A DNA stretch of 38,063 nucleotides from CAZEYT01 sp964516295. GTDB lineage: Bacteria > Verrucomicrobiota > Verrucomicrobiia > Chthoniobacterales > Terrimicrobiaceae. The notes beneath the pieces were generated by a model that had not been told where the DNA came from, did no database searches, and saw only the letters and a program-made list of their open reading frames with translations. Positions 16,986 through 25,262 of the stretch are shown here, in pieces. The position numbers were made by a program, and so were the translations under genes. How positions within the stretch are numbered: position 1 is the first letter of the stretch; every line of letters starts with the position of its first letter. Location: NCBI GenBank assembly GCA_964516295.1, contig CAZEYT010000024.1, positions 1-38,063 of the forward strand. Direction: 5' to 3'.

Positions 16986-17013
16986 ATTATGGCAAGAGTT
17001 CGCCCGCGTGCAA
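16986..17013 (-). promoter_or_regulatory. Sigma-70-like promoter for rplS-rnhB-yraN
   Basis: On the minus strand TTGCAC (17013-17008) and CATAAT (16991-16986) are separated by 16 bases. The -10 box ends 23 bases before the rplS start, implying a leader of roughly 15-20 bases that is T/C-rich and lacks a Shine-Dalgarno sequence. Confidence 0.65.
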
Positions 17014-17119
17014 GCAGGGAAATAAGAAATTCCAGCCGTCGGGGTGACTCGGACAATCGGCTCTGCAACGGGAGAACGCCAAGGGGCACAGAAATCGACG
17101 CCTGCACCCTTTGGAGGGT

Positions 17120-17148
17120 TCGACATTCAGGCGCACTTCCGCTAGTTT
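17120..17148 (+). promoter_or_regulatory. Candidate promoter of comM giving a leaderless transcript
   Basis: TCGACA (17120-17125) and TAGTTT (17143-17148) are separated by 17 bases. The -10 box ends only 6 bases before the ATG at 17155, so transcription would start at or next to the start codon. Confidence 0.4.
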
Positions 17149-17154
17149 CCCGCG

Positions 17155-18693
17155 ATGCTTACGAAGGTCTTTTCCGCGGCGATCCAAGGGGTCGAAGCTC
17201 GGGAGGTTGAGATCGAGGTCAACACCGGTCCGGGGGAACCGAAAATCATCGTCGTCGGGCTTCCCGATACGGCTGTGAAGGAAAGCAAGGATCGTGTCAC
17301 CACGGCCATCAGCAACAGTGGATTCCGCTGGCCGCGGGAGCGGACGACGATCAATCTCGCTCCGGCGGACATCAAAAAGGAGGGGCCGAGTTTTGACCTG
17401 CCCATCGCGCTGGGAATGGTTTCCGCGGCTCAACATGCGACTCTGCCGCGCTTTGAGCGTTGTCTGGTCGTGGGGGAACTGGCGCTCACCGGGGAGATCC
17501 GACCGGTCAAAGGAGCGCTGCCCATCGCGCTGGAGGCCAGGGCGCGTGGGAAGAAGGCGGTCATCGTCCCGCTTGCCAATGCCGAAGAGGCCGCATTGGT
17601 GGAGGGTCTCGACGTGTATGGTGTTTCCAATCTCCGGGAAGCCTATGAATTCCTTGCAAAGCAGCTCGATCTCGCGCCCCTCCGCGTCGATCCGGCGCTT
17701 CCTCTGCGGTCCGGGTTTTCGGACGACATCGATTTTGCCGACGTAAAGGGGCAACACAACGTGAAGCGCGCGGTCGAGGTCGCCGTTGCGGGCGGGCACA
17801 ATCTCGCTCTCATCGGGCCGCCAGGGTCCGGGAAAAGCATGCTCGCCAAGCGCATCGCCACGATCATTCCGCCAATGAGCCTCGAAGAGGCAATCGAAAC
17901 CACGAAGATTCACAGCATTTGCGGCCTTCTCGGGGAGGAAAAGGCGTTTGTCTCCGTGCGGCCTTTCCGTGCTCCGCATCACACGATCAGCGATATCGGG
18001 CTCCTCGGCGGCTCCACGAATCCCACTCCGGGCGAAGTGAGTCTCGCCCACAATGGGGTTCTATTTCTCGACGAGCTTCCGGAATTCAAACGCTCCACCT
18101 TGGAGGTCATGCGGCAACCGTTGGAGGATGGACGTGTCACGATCACCCGCGCCTCGGGCACCATGACCTTTCCCTCGGAATTCATGCTCGTGGCAGCCAT
18201 GAACCCGTGCCCGTGTGGATATTTCGGCGATCCGACGCGCGAGTGCCGCTGTTCCCCCGCGCAGATTGAGCGCTACCGGGCGAGAATTTCCGGGCCGTTA
18301 TTGGACCGCATCGATATTCATGTGGAGGCTCCGGCGGTGGAGTTTCGCGATCTCTCCAGCCGCGAGCGGGCCGAGCCTTCCGAGGCGATTCGGGCCCGGG
18401 TGGTCAAAGCGCGCGAACACCAGTCGAGCCGCTTTGCCGGCGCCCGGAAAAAAACAGCCTGCAACGCGCGGATGACCCATGCCCAGATCAAGAAATTCTG
18501 CGAACTCGACCCGGCCTCCACCGAGCTCCTCCGAAGAGCGATTGAAGACCTCCACCTCAGCGCCCGGGCGTACGACCGGATTCTGAAGGTGTCTCGAACG
18601 ATTGCCGATCTGGCGGATTCCGCGGCGATTCTTCCCGCCCATGTGATGGAGGCGATTCAGTATCGGACGCTCGATCGACGACTCTGGAGTTGA
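17155..18693 (+). CDS. comM: ComM/YifB family Mg-chelatase-like AAA+ ATPase
   Basis: This 512-residue protein of normal family length has three parts: an N-terminal ChlI-like domain (about residues 1-165, with IEVNTGPGEPKIIVVGLPDTAVKESKDRV), a central Mg-chelatase AAA+ module with Walker A GPPGSGKS near residue 222 and Walker B LFLDELPEF, and a C-terminal lid domain (RMTHAQIKKFCEL ... LSARAYDRILKVSRTIADLA). A Cys-rich insert (CPCGYFGDPTRECRC) is typical. ComM is a hexameric helicase promoting branch migration during natural transformation. It is divergent from rplS-rnhB-yraN, a common neighbourhood. No other competence gene is visible here. Confidence 0.96.
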   Translation: MLTKVFSAAIQGVEAREVEIEVNTGPGEPKIIVVGLPDTAVKESKDRVTTAISNSGFRWPRERTTINLAPADIKKEGPSFDLPIALGMVSAAQHATLPRFERCLVVGELALTGEIRPVKGALPIALEARARGKKAVIVPLANAEEAALVEGLDVYGVSNLREAYEFLAKQLDLAPLRVDPALPLRSGFSDDIDFADVKGQHNVKRAVEVAVAGGHNLALIGPPGSGKSMLAKRIATIIPPMSLEEAIETTKIHSICGLLGEEKAFVSVRPFRAPHHTISDIGLLGGSTNPTPGEVSLAHNGVLFLDELPEFKRSTLEVMRQPLEDGRVTITRASGTMTFPSEFMLVAAMNPCPCGYFGDPTRECRCSPAQIERYRARISGPLLDRIDIHVEAPAVEFRDLSSRERAEPSEAIRARVVKAREHQSSRFAGARKKTACNARMTHAQIKKFCELDPASTELLRRAIEDLHLSARAYDRILKVSRTIADLADSAAILPAHVMEAIQYRTLDRRLWS

Positions 18694-18703
18694 AGCGACG
18701 GAG

Positions 18704-19354
18704 TCAGGGAATGAAATAGAACGGGTTCGGGAGTTTCACGGCTCGCCGGGCATACCCGCCTTCCAGGTCGCTCTGTTGATCGCCCATGTTCAAAACAATG
18801 TCGTAGCCCTGCTCCGTCAGGAGGCGACGAACTCCGCCTTTAAACGGAACCACGGACGGCTCCTGATAGGTGGTCGGTTTCATGAAAAGCCCCGACCATC
18901 CCGAATAACCGGCCTCCTGGAGATTCCGAGTCGTTGCGGCGCGGAGCGTTTCGAATCGTCCGGTGATCAGGAAAATCGGGATGTTTTTTGCTTTTGCCAT
19001 TTCGAAGATTTCCTTGGTCGGAGCGAGCGGTGGAGCCTTTTCGCTGCGGATCCATTTCGCGAAAGTGCCAGGCTCGAGCACGAACTGTTGTTTCTCGAGG
19101 TAGTGCCAGTTTGAGAGCAGCGTTTCGTCAATATCGAAGACCACTGCTTTCCGTCGCGGGGTGTCTCTCCGCATCTCGGATTCGAGAGCCGCGCGCGCCC
19201 GTTCCGTCGCTTTCGCAAAGGCGGCTGCGTAACCTCCGGAATCGTACCACCGCATGCATTCCGCCTTGAGAATCGAGATGTTGGGTCGGGGTTCCGGGTT
19301 GGAGGCGCATCCCGCGAGCAACCCCGCCACAATCAACGAACAGACTCGACGCAT
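18704..19354 (-). CDS. Outer-membrane lipoprotein acid phosphatase, class e(P4) HAD family
   Basis: This 216-residue protein begins with a lipoprotein signal peptide ending LLAGC, so Cys16 would be lipidated. The HAD motif VVFDIDETLLSNWHYL provides nucleophile D74 and D76. FLITGRFETLRAATTRNL is motif II, with a conserved Lys before KGGVRRLL, and GDQQSDLEGG is motif IV. Relatives dephosphorylate nucleotides (NMN, 5'-nucleotides) for uptake. A start at 19357 (one extra Met) is equally possible. The gene follows a 51-residue membrane protein by 54 bases on the same strand and converges on comM. Confidence 0.92.
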   Translation of the reverse strand: MRRVCSLIVAGLLAGCASNPEPRPNISILKAECMRWYDSGGYAAAFAKATERARAALESEMRRDTPRRKAVVFDIDETLLSNWHYLEKQQFVLEPGTFAKWIRSEKAPPLAPTKEIFEMAKAKNIPIFLITGRFETLRAATTRNLQEAGYSGWSGLFMKPTTYQEPSVVPFKGGVRRLLTEQGYDIVLNMGDQQSDLEGGYARRAVKLPNPFYFIP

Positions 19355-19408
19355 CATGCAGCCATGCATGACACGTCCGGGCAGCCGAGGCAATTCCGCC
19401 GCGCTTGG

Positions 19409-19564
19409 TCAGTGGTGGGATTTGCGATGTCCCGGTCCCGCGTGTTCGGATCTTTTCGAGACCGGCTGAAGCATAATCCAGGCCAGAAGGAGTCCACTCC
19501 CGGCCAGCAGGCAAAACGTGAACCACAAAATGGCATTGAGGACCCGGGATACGGCGGATTTCAT
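19409..19564 (-). CDS. Small single-helix membrane protein, function unknown
   Basis: This 51-residue protein begins MKSAVSRVLNAILWFTFCLL and has one clear membrane helix (about residues 8-31) with positive N-terminal residues and a His/Lys/Arg-rich tail (KRSEHAGPGHRKSHH). The start at 19564 is preferred to an in-frame upstream one because it gives a tidy helix start. It lies between the TrkA_N-RyR gene (78 bases) and the P4 phosphatase (54 bases), all on the minus strand. The first half loosely resembles the first helix of DUF4405 or cytochrome b561-like proteins, which is too little for a function. Confidence 0.5.
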   Translation of the reverse strand: MKSAVSRVLNAILWFTFCLLAGSGLLLAWIMLQPVSKRSEHAGPGHRKSHH

Positions 19565-19642
19565 CCGAGGAGAATGAGACACCCCTGAAGAGAATGCCTC
19601 GATGCGGGTCAACGGCGACGGCCGGTGAAACCGCAGCGGATG

Positions 19643-21322
19643 TCAGTCTGTCTGGAGGAACGACAGATAGTCCGAGACGTGCCGAACCGCCTCGCGGTCA
19701 TAGTCTTTGGTTGGCTCGTCGAGGGCGTCGAAAGGAACGAGATTGGGATGGCGTTTGGCCGCGTCGTCACGTGGCGTCCCAAAGACCCAGCCGGTGAGGT
19801 GGAGGTAAGCGGCCCAGCGTTCGTGCTCCATGCGGGCGAGGAGCTCGAGGGTTTCCGCCGGGAGGGTCTGCCATTGGGCGGGCGTGACCGAGCGGGGATC
19901 CCATCCGGCCGCCCGGATTTTGACCGCGAGGTGTCCGGCCTGCGAGCGGTTGGCTCCGCGAAGTTCTTCGCTCAGGTCAGACCACGGTCGAAACGCCGGC
20001 TTGGCCTCGTGCCGCCGGGCGAGAGATTCATCCCCGGCCGCACGGGCGGCGTCGATCTGCCGACGGGTCTCGGCGAGCCAATTTTCATGAATGGCCCGGG
20101 CGGTGCGATCCACCGACTCGCCGATCACTGCATCAAATCCGCAAACCGTTTCGGGAGCCGGGAGAAATCCGACCCGGTTGTTCCATTCCGGATGACGCGC
20201 CATGGAATCGCGGAGCGGTGAGGCCGCCGCGGCCGGAAGAAGCAGACGCAGGCGGGGATGACTGCGGAGGAGTTCGAGCAGTTCCAGAGCCCGGGTGAAT
20301 CCCAGCCCTTCATCGTCCAAGCTGGTCACCACGGTGAGAGAATCCTCCGGCGAGGCGACCGTCGCAGCCGCTTCGCGGGCAAAGAGATCCGCCGGGGTGG
20401 AAATTGTTTCAAGCGTGAGGCATTGCGTCAGTCCCGGCATGCGGGCCAGGAGGACCGGGGCATCGTTTTCCGCGCGCGGACCGATGAGATGGAGGTGAAC
20501 ACGGCGGTCGTGGGAATAGTGCCCGGTGAGAGCGGCCTCGATCAGGAGGGCTTCGCCGAGTGGAGTAGTGGCCGGGAGAATGAGGCGAACTTCGCCTGTA
20601 GGCTGCTCCAGCGGAAATGCGGACAGGGTGCACCGGGCGGAGTTTCGGAAGCGGTTGAAAACGTGGAGGGTCGATTCCGGACCGGGGGTGATGGCGCGAT
20701 GGCGCTGGCAGAGGTCACACAGCGAGGGGTGGCTGTTGTGCATGTGGATCTCCGGAATTCCAATCTGGGCGGCGGCCATCGCGATAGCGAGATTGGTGCG
20801 GTCATCGCCGGCGGCGGCAACGAGACGGGCGGCCTCGTTCGCACCCGCTGCCCGGAGGGTCGCGGCAAGCGTCGCATCCCCCTGAAGAATCGGAATTTTT
20901 CCGGTCTCGAGAGCGGCGACGTGCTCCGGATCGCTCTCCACGAGAACTGCCCGTTTTCCTTTGGCCACGATGTCGCGGGCCAGAATGGTGCCCTGCTGTC
21001 CCGCTCCGCAAACAATGATGTGGTCGCGGGAGCGGCGGATGCGAAACCGAATCCAGTGGCGGTGAAAGAGCAGAATCGCCACGCGGGCCAGGATCCAAAG
21101 AACCGTCAGCGGGGCCGTCCACCGCGCGATCTCAAGTGTCCACGGCAGCCGGGCCTCCAATGTGGTATTCCAAGGAAAATACCCCCAGTAGAAAAGCTGG
21201 ACCGATCGATAGAGCGCTGTGACGAATCCGAGGGACGGATCGCAGGTAAGAAACCCGGAGACGCCGAGCGCGAGGGAGACGGCCGCGAGCGCGACCAGCA
21301 TGGCTCCTCGATACTCGCGCAC
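19643..21322 (-). CDS. Membrane protein with TrkA_N (RCK) nucleotide-binding domain and C-terminal RyR domain
   Basis: This 559-residue protein has two to three N-terminal membrane helices (within residues 8-86). A TrkA_N/RCK Rossmann domain follows at about 99-190, with glycine motif VCGAGQQGTILA and acidic strand end LVESDPEHV, features of NAD(H) binding. A long middle region of alpha/beta character follows, then a C-terminal RyR domain at about 481-559 (HERW, GWVFGTPRDD, KRHPNLVPFDAL, KDYDREAV). No K+ channel filter (TVGYG-like) is present, so it is not an ordinary RCK channel. RyR domains are small ligand- or protein-binding modules also found in ryanodine receptors. The gene starts 9 bases after the DUF4062-TPR gene, so the two are surely co-transcribed. 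Function is unknown; a membrane nucleotide sensor or effector is a reasonable inference. Confidence 0.85.
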   Translation of the reverse strand: MREYRGAMLVALAAVSLALGVSGFLTCDPSLGFVTALYRSVQLFYWGYFPWNTTLEARLPWTLEIARWTAPLTVLWILARVAILLFHRHWIRFRIRRSRDHIIVCGAGQQGTILARDIVAKGKRAVLVESDPEHVAALETGKIPILQGDATLAATLRAAGANEAARLVAAAGDDRTNLAIAMAAAQIGIPEIHMHNSHPSLCDLCQRHRAITPGPESTLHVFNRFRNSARCTLSAFPLEQPTGEVRLILPATTPLGEALLIEAALTGHYSHDRRVHLHLIGPRAENDAPVLLARMPGLTQCLTLETISTPADLFAREAAATVASPEDSLTVVTSLDDEGLGFTRALELLELLRSHPRLRLLLPAAAASPLRDSMARHPEWNNRVGFLPAPETVCGFDAVIGESVDRTARAIHENWLAETRRQIDAARAAGDESLARRHEAKPAFRPWSDLSEELRGANRSQAGHLAVKIRAAGWDPRSVTPAQWQTLPAETLELLARMEHERWAAYLHLTGWVFGTPRDDAAKRHPNLVPFDALDEPTKDYDREAVRHVSDYLSFLQTD

Positions 21323-21331
21323 CGGTTACCC

Positions 21332-23587
21332 TCAGGGCTGAACCTCGCGGGGGCGGGCGCTCTGCGGGAAGCCACCGGTCGCCTCGGTGAGGACCGTGAC
21401 GAGCGATTCGTAAGAAAGGCGGTCCTCATCGTCCTCCGGCAATTCCTCGGCGGCGATGGCGGCGGCGCGTTTGGCGAATGGGAGAGCGTCTTCCGGGCGG
21501 TTCAGTTTTTCCAGAGTTCGCGCCAGATCAAAGTTGGCGGCAGCCACTTCGGTGGCGGGTTCGTTCGGGTTGGCCTTGCGGGCTTCCAGCACGCGCAGAT
21601 AGAGCGGGGCGGCGGCTTCGTAGTCCTGTTGCTGCGAGAGGACGGCGGCGAGGCTCCACGCGGAATTGACCGTGTCGCTGTGGTCCGGCCCCTGGACTTT
21701 TTCGCGCAGGGCGAGGACTTCGGTGTAAGTCTCCACTGCGTCGGCCAGTTGATCCTGCCGCCACTGGGCGCGGGCGATTTTGCCGAGACAATCGATGGTG
21801 TCCGGATGTTCCGGGCCCTGAACGTCTTCGCGGAGCGCGAGGACCTTGCGGTAGGTAGATTCCGCGCCTTCGAAATCTTTTTCCTGCGAAAGCATCCCGC
21901 CGATGGCCTCCATGCTGGAAAGCGTGTCCGGGTGTTTCGGGCCGAGGACTTCCTGGCGGGTCGTGAGGATGCGGTTGTAGAGCTCGGAGGCCTCGTCCAA
22001 GTTGCCGGAGCGTTTGAGCATTCCGGCGAGCGTATTGGCTGTGGCCAGAGTCGATTTATCGTCGGGTCCGAGCGTTTCTTCGCGATGAGCGAGGACGCGG
22101 CGTTTCATGCGGATGGCGGAGTCCATGCGGTCCGCTTCCTCGAAGATCCCGGCCAGGTTGTTCACGATGTCGATGGTGACATCGCTGTCCTCGCCGAAGA
22201 CCTTTTCGCTGGTTTCAAGGGCTTCGGAAGCGACCGTGGCGGCTTCGTCGAAGTTGCCTTGTGTGGCCAAAATTTCGGCGAGTTCACCTTTGGCGCGGAT
22301 GGTCTCCGGATCCTCCGGTCCGAGAGCCTTGGTGCGGAGCTTGACCACCCGGCGCATCAGTTGCTCGGCGGCCAGTGGGTCGCTCGATGAATAGAGGAGG
22401 TAGGAGCGGAGGCGGTTGGTGGCAAAAACGGTGAGGCTGTGGCCGATGCCCAGAGCGGGATTTTCTTCGCCGAAAGCAACGGCCTCTTTGTAGCGCTCGG
22501 CGGCTTCGGCTTCGCGGCCGAGTTCCTCTTCCATCTCCGCGATGGAACAGAGGGCGTCGAGCCAGGGTTCCGGATGTTCCTTGGGATCCAACAGATCGTA
22601 GGCTTTCTGATAGGCGGCGAGAGCGTCCGCGTAGTTGGCGGCGGCTTGATGCGAGGCGGCCAGCTTGAGATAGGTCTCGGCTTCGAGGAGGCGGTTTTCG
22701 GCGCGTTTCGAGGCATCGCCCTCTCCCTCAGCCCGTGCGGCCGCGATGAGTTTCTGGGCGAGCTCGGTCGAGGAATCGATGGCCTGCTGAATTTGCTCCG
22801 GCGTTTTCTGGGTCTCCGCGGCGACCATCGCGATGGCGGCGGTTTTCATTTCCTCCTCGGTGCCGACCTTCTGCTGGCGCATGAGCTCCATGGCGGAGTT
22901 CACTTTGTTGACAATCGCCCAGGGACCCTCGAGCTGTGCTTTGAGCGAGGCAATCTCGGACGTCTGGGCCACATTGACTTTCTCGGTCTCCTGCTGGCGG
23001 CCGTGGAGCCAAATGCCACCAACGACGGCAATCACAAGGGCTGCGGCGGCGGCGAGCATGGCGAGACGGCGGCGATTGCGTTCGCGGGCCAGTTCTTTGC
23101 GAAGTCCCTCCACCGAAAGCTGAAGCTCGCGGGTGCGGTTCGCGAGTTCGTCCGGCGACGCAAATTCATAGAAGAGCTCGTCGCGCTGCAAAAGACGCTC
23201 GCGGTGGGCAATCTGGAGTTGTTGTTTTTCCTCCGGCTCCGGATCGTGGGGATCAAACGGGAAATCCTTACCGCACAGAAAGACATAGCATGGAAGCTTC
23301 AACTCCATCGCGATCTCATACTCCATCTGCGTGAAGCTGCGGCGATCCGGTCCGGGCAGCACCGGCTGAGGCTCGGCACCGTAATAAAAGCCCGCCAAGT
23401 GCACCACGGCGTTGCACGTCGAAATCTTCGTGCGTAGCATGTCGCGAACCGACTTATAGTCCGGTGGAAAATCGTCTTGCACGATGGGAAGGCACTCCAT
23501 GCGGCGCAGACCCTCGGAAACCAGCCCCCGCGCCGTGCGCAGATCTCGGCTGGTGGCGCTGACAAAAATGCGTGGAACCGGTTGCAT
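21332..23587 (-). CDS. DUF4062 domain, transmembrane helix and kinesin-light-chain-type TPR protein
   Basis: This 751-residue protein has three parts. An N-terminal DUF4062 domain (about 5-115) begins RIFVSATSRDLRTARGLVSEGL and includes MEYEIAMELKLPCYVFLCG. A basic stretch and one membrane helix follow (about 175-195). The rest is coiled coil and TPR repeats, at least six of 42 residues recognisable by LGPEDPET, LGPKHPDT and QGPEHPDT-like joints (about 420-740). DUF4062 is known from the N-termini of STAND/NACHT-type NTPases and other conflict-related proteins. The Arg-rich segment before the helix suggests the DUF4062 end is cytoplasmic and the TPR end periplasmic. It follows the MCE gene by 62 bases and precedes the TrkA_N-RyR gene by 9. 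Function is unknown; a membrane signalling scaffold is likely. Confidence 0.88.
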   Translation of the reverse strand: MQPVPRIFVSATSRDLRTARGLVSEGLRRMECLPIVQDDFPPDYKSVRDMLRTKISTCNAVVHLAGFYYGAEPQPVLPGPDRRSFTQMEYEIAMELKLPCYVFLCGKDFPFDPHDPEPEEKQQLQIAHRERLLQRDELFYEFASPDELANRTRELQLSVEGLRKELARERNRRRLAMLAAAAALVIAVVGGIWLHGRQQETEKVNVAQTSEIASLKAQLEGPWAIVNKVNSAMELMRQQKVGTEEEMKTAAIAMVAAETQKTPEQIQQAIDSSTELAQKLIAAARAEGEGDASKRAENRLLEAETYLKLAASHQAAANYADALAAYQKAYDLLDPKEHPEPWLDALCSIAEMEEELGREAEAAERYKEAVAFGEENPALGIGHSLTVFATNRLRSYLLYSSSDPLAAEQLMRRVVKLRTKALGPEDPETIRAKGELAEILATQGNFDEAATVASEALETSEKVFGEDSDVTIDIVNNLAGIFEEADRMDSAIRMKRRVLAHREETLGPDDKSTLATANTLAGMLKRSGNLDEASELYNRILTTRQEVLGPKHPDTLSSMEAIGGMLSQEKDFEGAESTYRKVLALREDVQGPEHPDTIDCLGKIARAQWRQDQLADAVETYTEVLALREKVQGPDHSDTVNSAWSLAAVLSQQQDYEAAAPLYLRVLEARKANPNEPATEVAAANFDLARTLEKLNRPEDALPFAKRAAAIAAEELPEDDEDRLSYESLVTVLTEATGGFPQSARPREVQP

Positions 23588-23649
23588 TTTCGGACGCTAG
23601 CAAACGGGCCTCAGACAGTGCAAAGCCAATTCTTGGGAACTTCGTGGGT

Positions 23650-24573
23650 TCACGGCTTTTTCTTCGGGGCAGGGGACGGAGCGGGCGGAGCGTCGGGCTT
23701 TGCGATGAGCATGCGTCCGACGAGGGTGTCGCCGAAGCCCTCCACTTTGCCGCGGAGGGCGGTCATGGTGCCGGTGGTTTCGGCGAGGAGGGTATTGACC
23801 TTCCGCATGCTGGTGTCGAGTTGGGTATCGACATGGCCAACCGTTTTCGTGACTTGGGCGGTGAGGTCCTGCATCTGGACCAGGTTGGTGTTGAGTGATT
23901 GGAGCGAGCGGTCGATGGTGCCGTTCGGGCTCACCTGGGTTTCCAGCGAGAGAGTGATGGTCTCGAAGTTGCGAAGGGACTCGGCCATCGATGGAACGGC
24001 TTCAGCGAGTTCCTGCATGACGGATTTGGATCGCCCGTTTTGGGGTTCGACGAATTGACGGATGGCGTGGTCGATTTGATCGCCAAGCTGGCGGTATTGA
24101 GCGGCGACGGCGGCGAGTTCGTTGTTGGATTGTTCCTTTTCGAGGGCGAGGACGGGTGGTTTGCCCTGATCTCGCGGAACCGCGCGCACGGCGGATGCGG
24201 AGGAATCGAGCGTGAGCGCGATGGATGGCGGCGCGAGGGCGGATTGGACCACGCCGGCCTTCACTGTGCCCACGGGGGCGAAAGTCCAGGAGGTGTAGTC
24301 GTTTTTGATACCGGCCACGAGGATAAACGACGGTCGACCCTCGGCATCGAGCGAGGGGGTGATGCGGCGGACGTGACCGACCACTGCACCGGCGCAATGG
24401 AGTTCCGAACGCGGTCCGAGGCCGAGGAGGTTGTCCGAGCGGAATTCCAGTTCCGACGATTCACTCCAGACCCCGAGGCTGTCTTTGGAGATCTGGATTC
24501 CGATCCACGAGCCCGCCACGCCAAGAACGCAGAGGAGAACGATGATGGTCTGAATTTCGAGTTTCTTTTTCAT
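23650..24573 (-). CDS. MCE (MlaD-like) substrate-binding protein of a lipid ABC transporter
   Basis: This 307-residue protein has an N-terminal membrane anchor (about residues 8-26), a single short MCE-type domain (about 38-115: LEFRSDNLLGLGPRSELHCAGAVVGHVRRI), and a long helical part (about 170-290) that should form a coiled coil or needle. MlaD/MCE proteins form hexameric rings that carry lipids between membranes. The start overlaps the stop of the ATPase gene as ATGA (24570-24573), and permease and ATPase precede it, completing an Mla-type E-F-D core. A Pro/Lys-rich tail (APPAPSPAPKKKP) ends it. Confidence 0.85.
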   Translation of the reverse strand: MKKKLEIQTIIVLLCVLGVAGSWIGIQISKDSLGVWSESSELEFRSDNLLGLGPRSELHCAGAVVGHVRRITPSLDAEGRPSFILVAGIKNDYTSWTFAPVGTVKAGVVQSALAPPSIALTLDSSASAVRAVPRDQGKPPVLALEKEQSNNELAAVAAQYRQLGDQIDHAIRQFVEPQNGRSKSVMQELAEAVPSMAESLRNFETITLSLETQVSPNGTIDRSLQSLNTNLVQMQDLTAQVTKTVGHVDTQLDTSMRKVNTLLAETTGTMTALRGKVEGFGDTLVGRMLIAKPDAPPAPSPAPKKKP

Positions 24574-25262
24574 GCAGCACGTGTGGAAAAGGCCCGGCAG
24601 GCCTCGTTGAGGTCGATTTCGTCTTTGGAGAGGAAGGTGTGTCCGCCGTCGTGAAGGAGGAGGAAATGGGTGGCGATGCGGCGTGCGAAGTCGAGGTCCT
24701 GCGTGGCGAGGATCATGCCATCGAGGACTTTTGTTTGGATGAGGCACGCGAGAAGTTCCTCGACGAGGGCTTTTTTCGCGGGGGCGAGAGCGGCCACGGG
24801 TTCGTCGGCCACCAGAAACCGGGTCCGTCCCGAGAGCGCGCGTGCGAGGGCAATGCAGCGTTTGTCGCCTTCGCTGAGGCGGTGAACTTCCTCGTTCTCC
24901 AAATGCCCGCAACCGACCAGCCGCATGCGCAGGCGCACCTGTTCCTGCAAGGCTCCGTCGAGATCCAGACCATGCACCAAAAAAGGCAGCGCGACGTTTT
25001 CGAAGACCGTCATGTTCCGGATGAGACCGGGATGTTGAAAAACAACACCGACGTCGTCGAGGGCCTTTCGGAGTTCGCGACCGCCTACCGTCACCGCGCC
25101 GCGCGGTGTTTGCAGGTGACCGCTCAAATGGGCCAGGAGCAGGCTCTTGCCCGAGCCATTGTCGCCGATCACCGCCACCACCTCGCCCGCTTGAACGTCG
25201 AAGGCGATCGGTTGTTTCCCCAGCGACAAATTGCGGACCGAAAAGGCGGGGGTTGGGTTCAT
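24570..25262 (-). CDS. MlaF-like ABC transporter ATPase with atypical D- and H-loops
   Basis: This 230-residue ATPase has Walker A GDNGSGKS (33-40), Q-loop VFQHPG (Q76), signature LSEGD (129-133, instead of LSGGQ), and Walker B FLVADEP (149-155). The D-loop reads AALAP rather than the usual SALD/GLDP form. The H-loop switch His is replaced by Gln188 (ATQDL where VTHDL is normal). These are direct observations; reduced or altered hydrolysis is an inference. The ATG directly abuts the permease stop, and the stop overlaps the MCE start, so the three are co-translated. It should energise lipid transfer by the adjacent permease and MCE protein. Confidence 0.88.
   Translation of the reverse strand: MNPTPAFSVRNLSLGKQPIAFDVQAGEVVAVIGDNGSGKSLLLAHLSGHLQTPRGAVTVGGRELRKALDDVGVVFQHPGLIRNMTVFENVALPFLVHGLDLDGALQEQVRLRMRLVGCGHLENEEVHRLSEGDKRCIALARALSGRTRFLVADEPVAALAPAKKALVEELLACLIQTKVLDGMILATQDLDFARRIATHFLLLHDGGHTFLSKDEIDLNEACRAFSTRAA

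Noticed and set aside
16963..17037. GGCTGGAA/TTCCAGCC inverted repeat as an rplS leader hairpin
   Set aside because: The best rplS promoter lies between the two arms, so the distal arm would not be in the mRNA.
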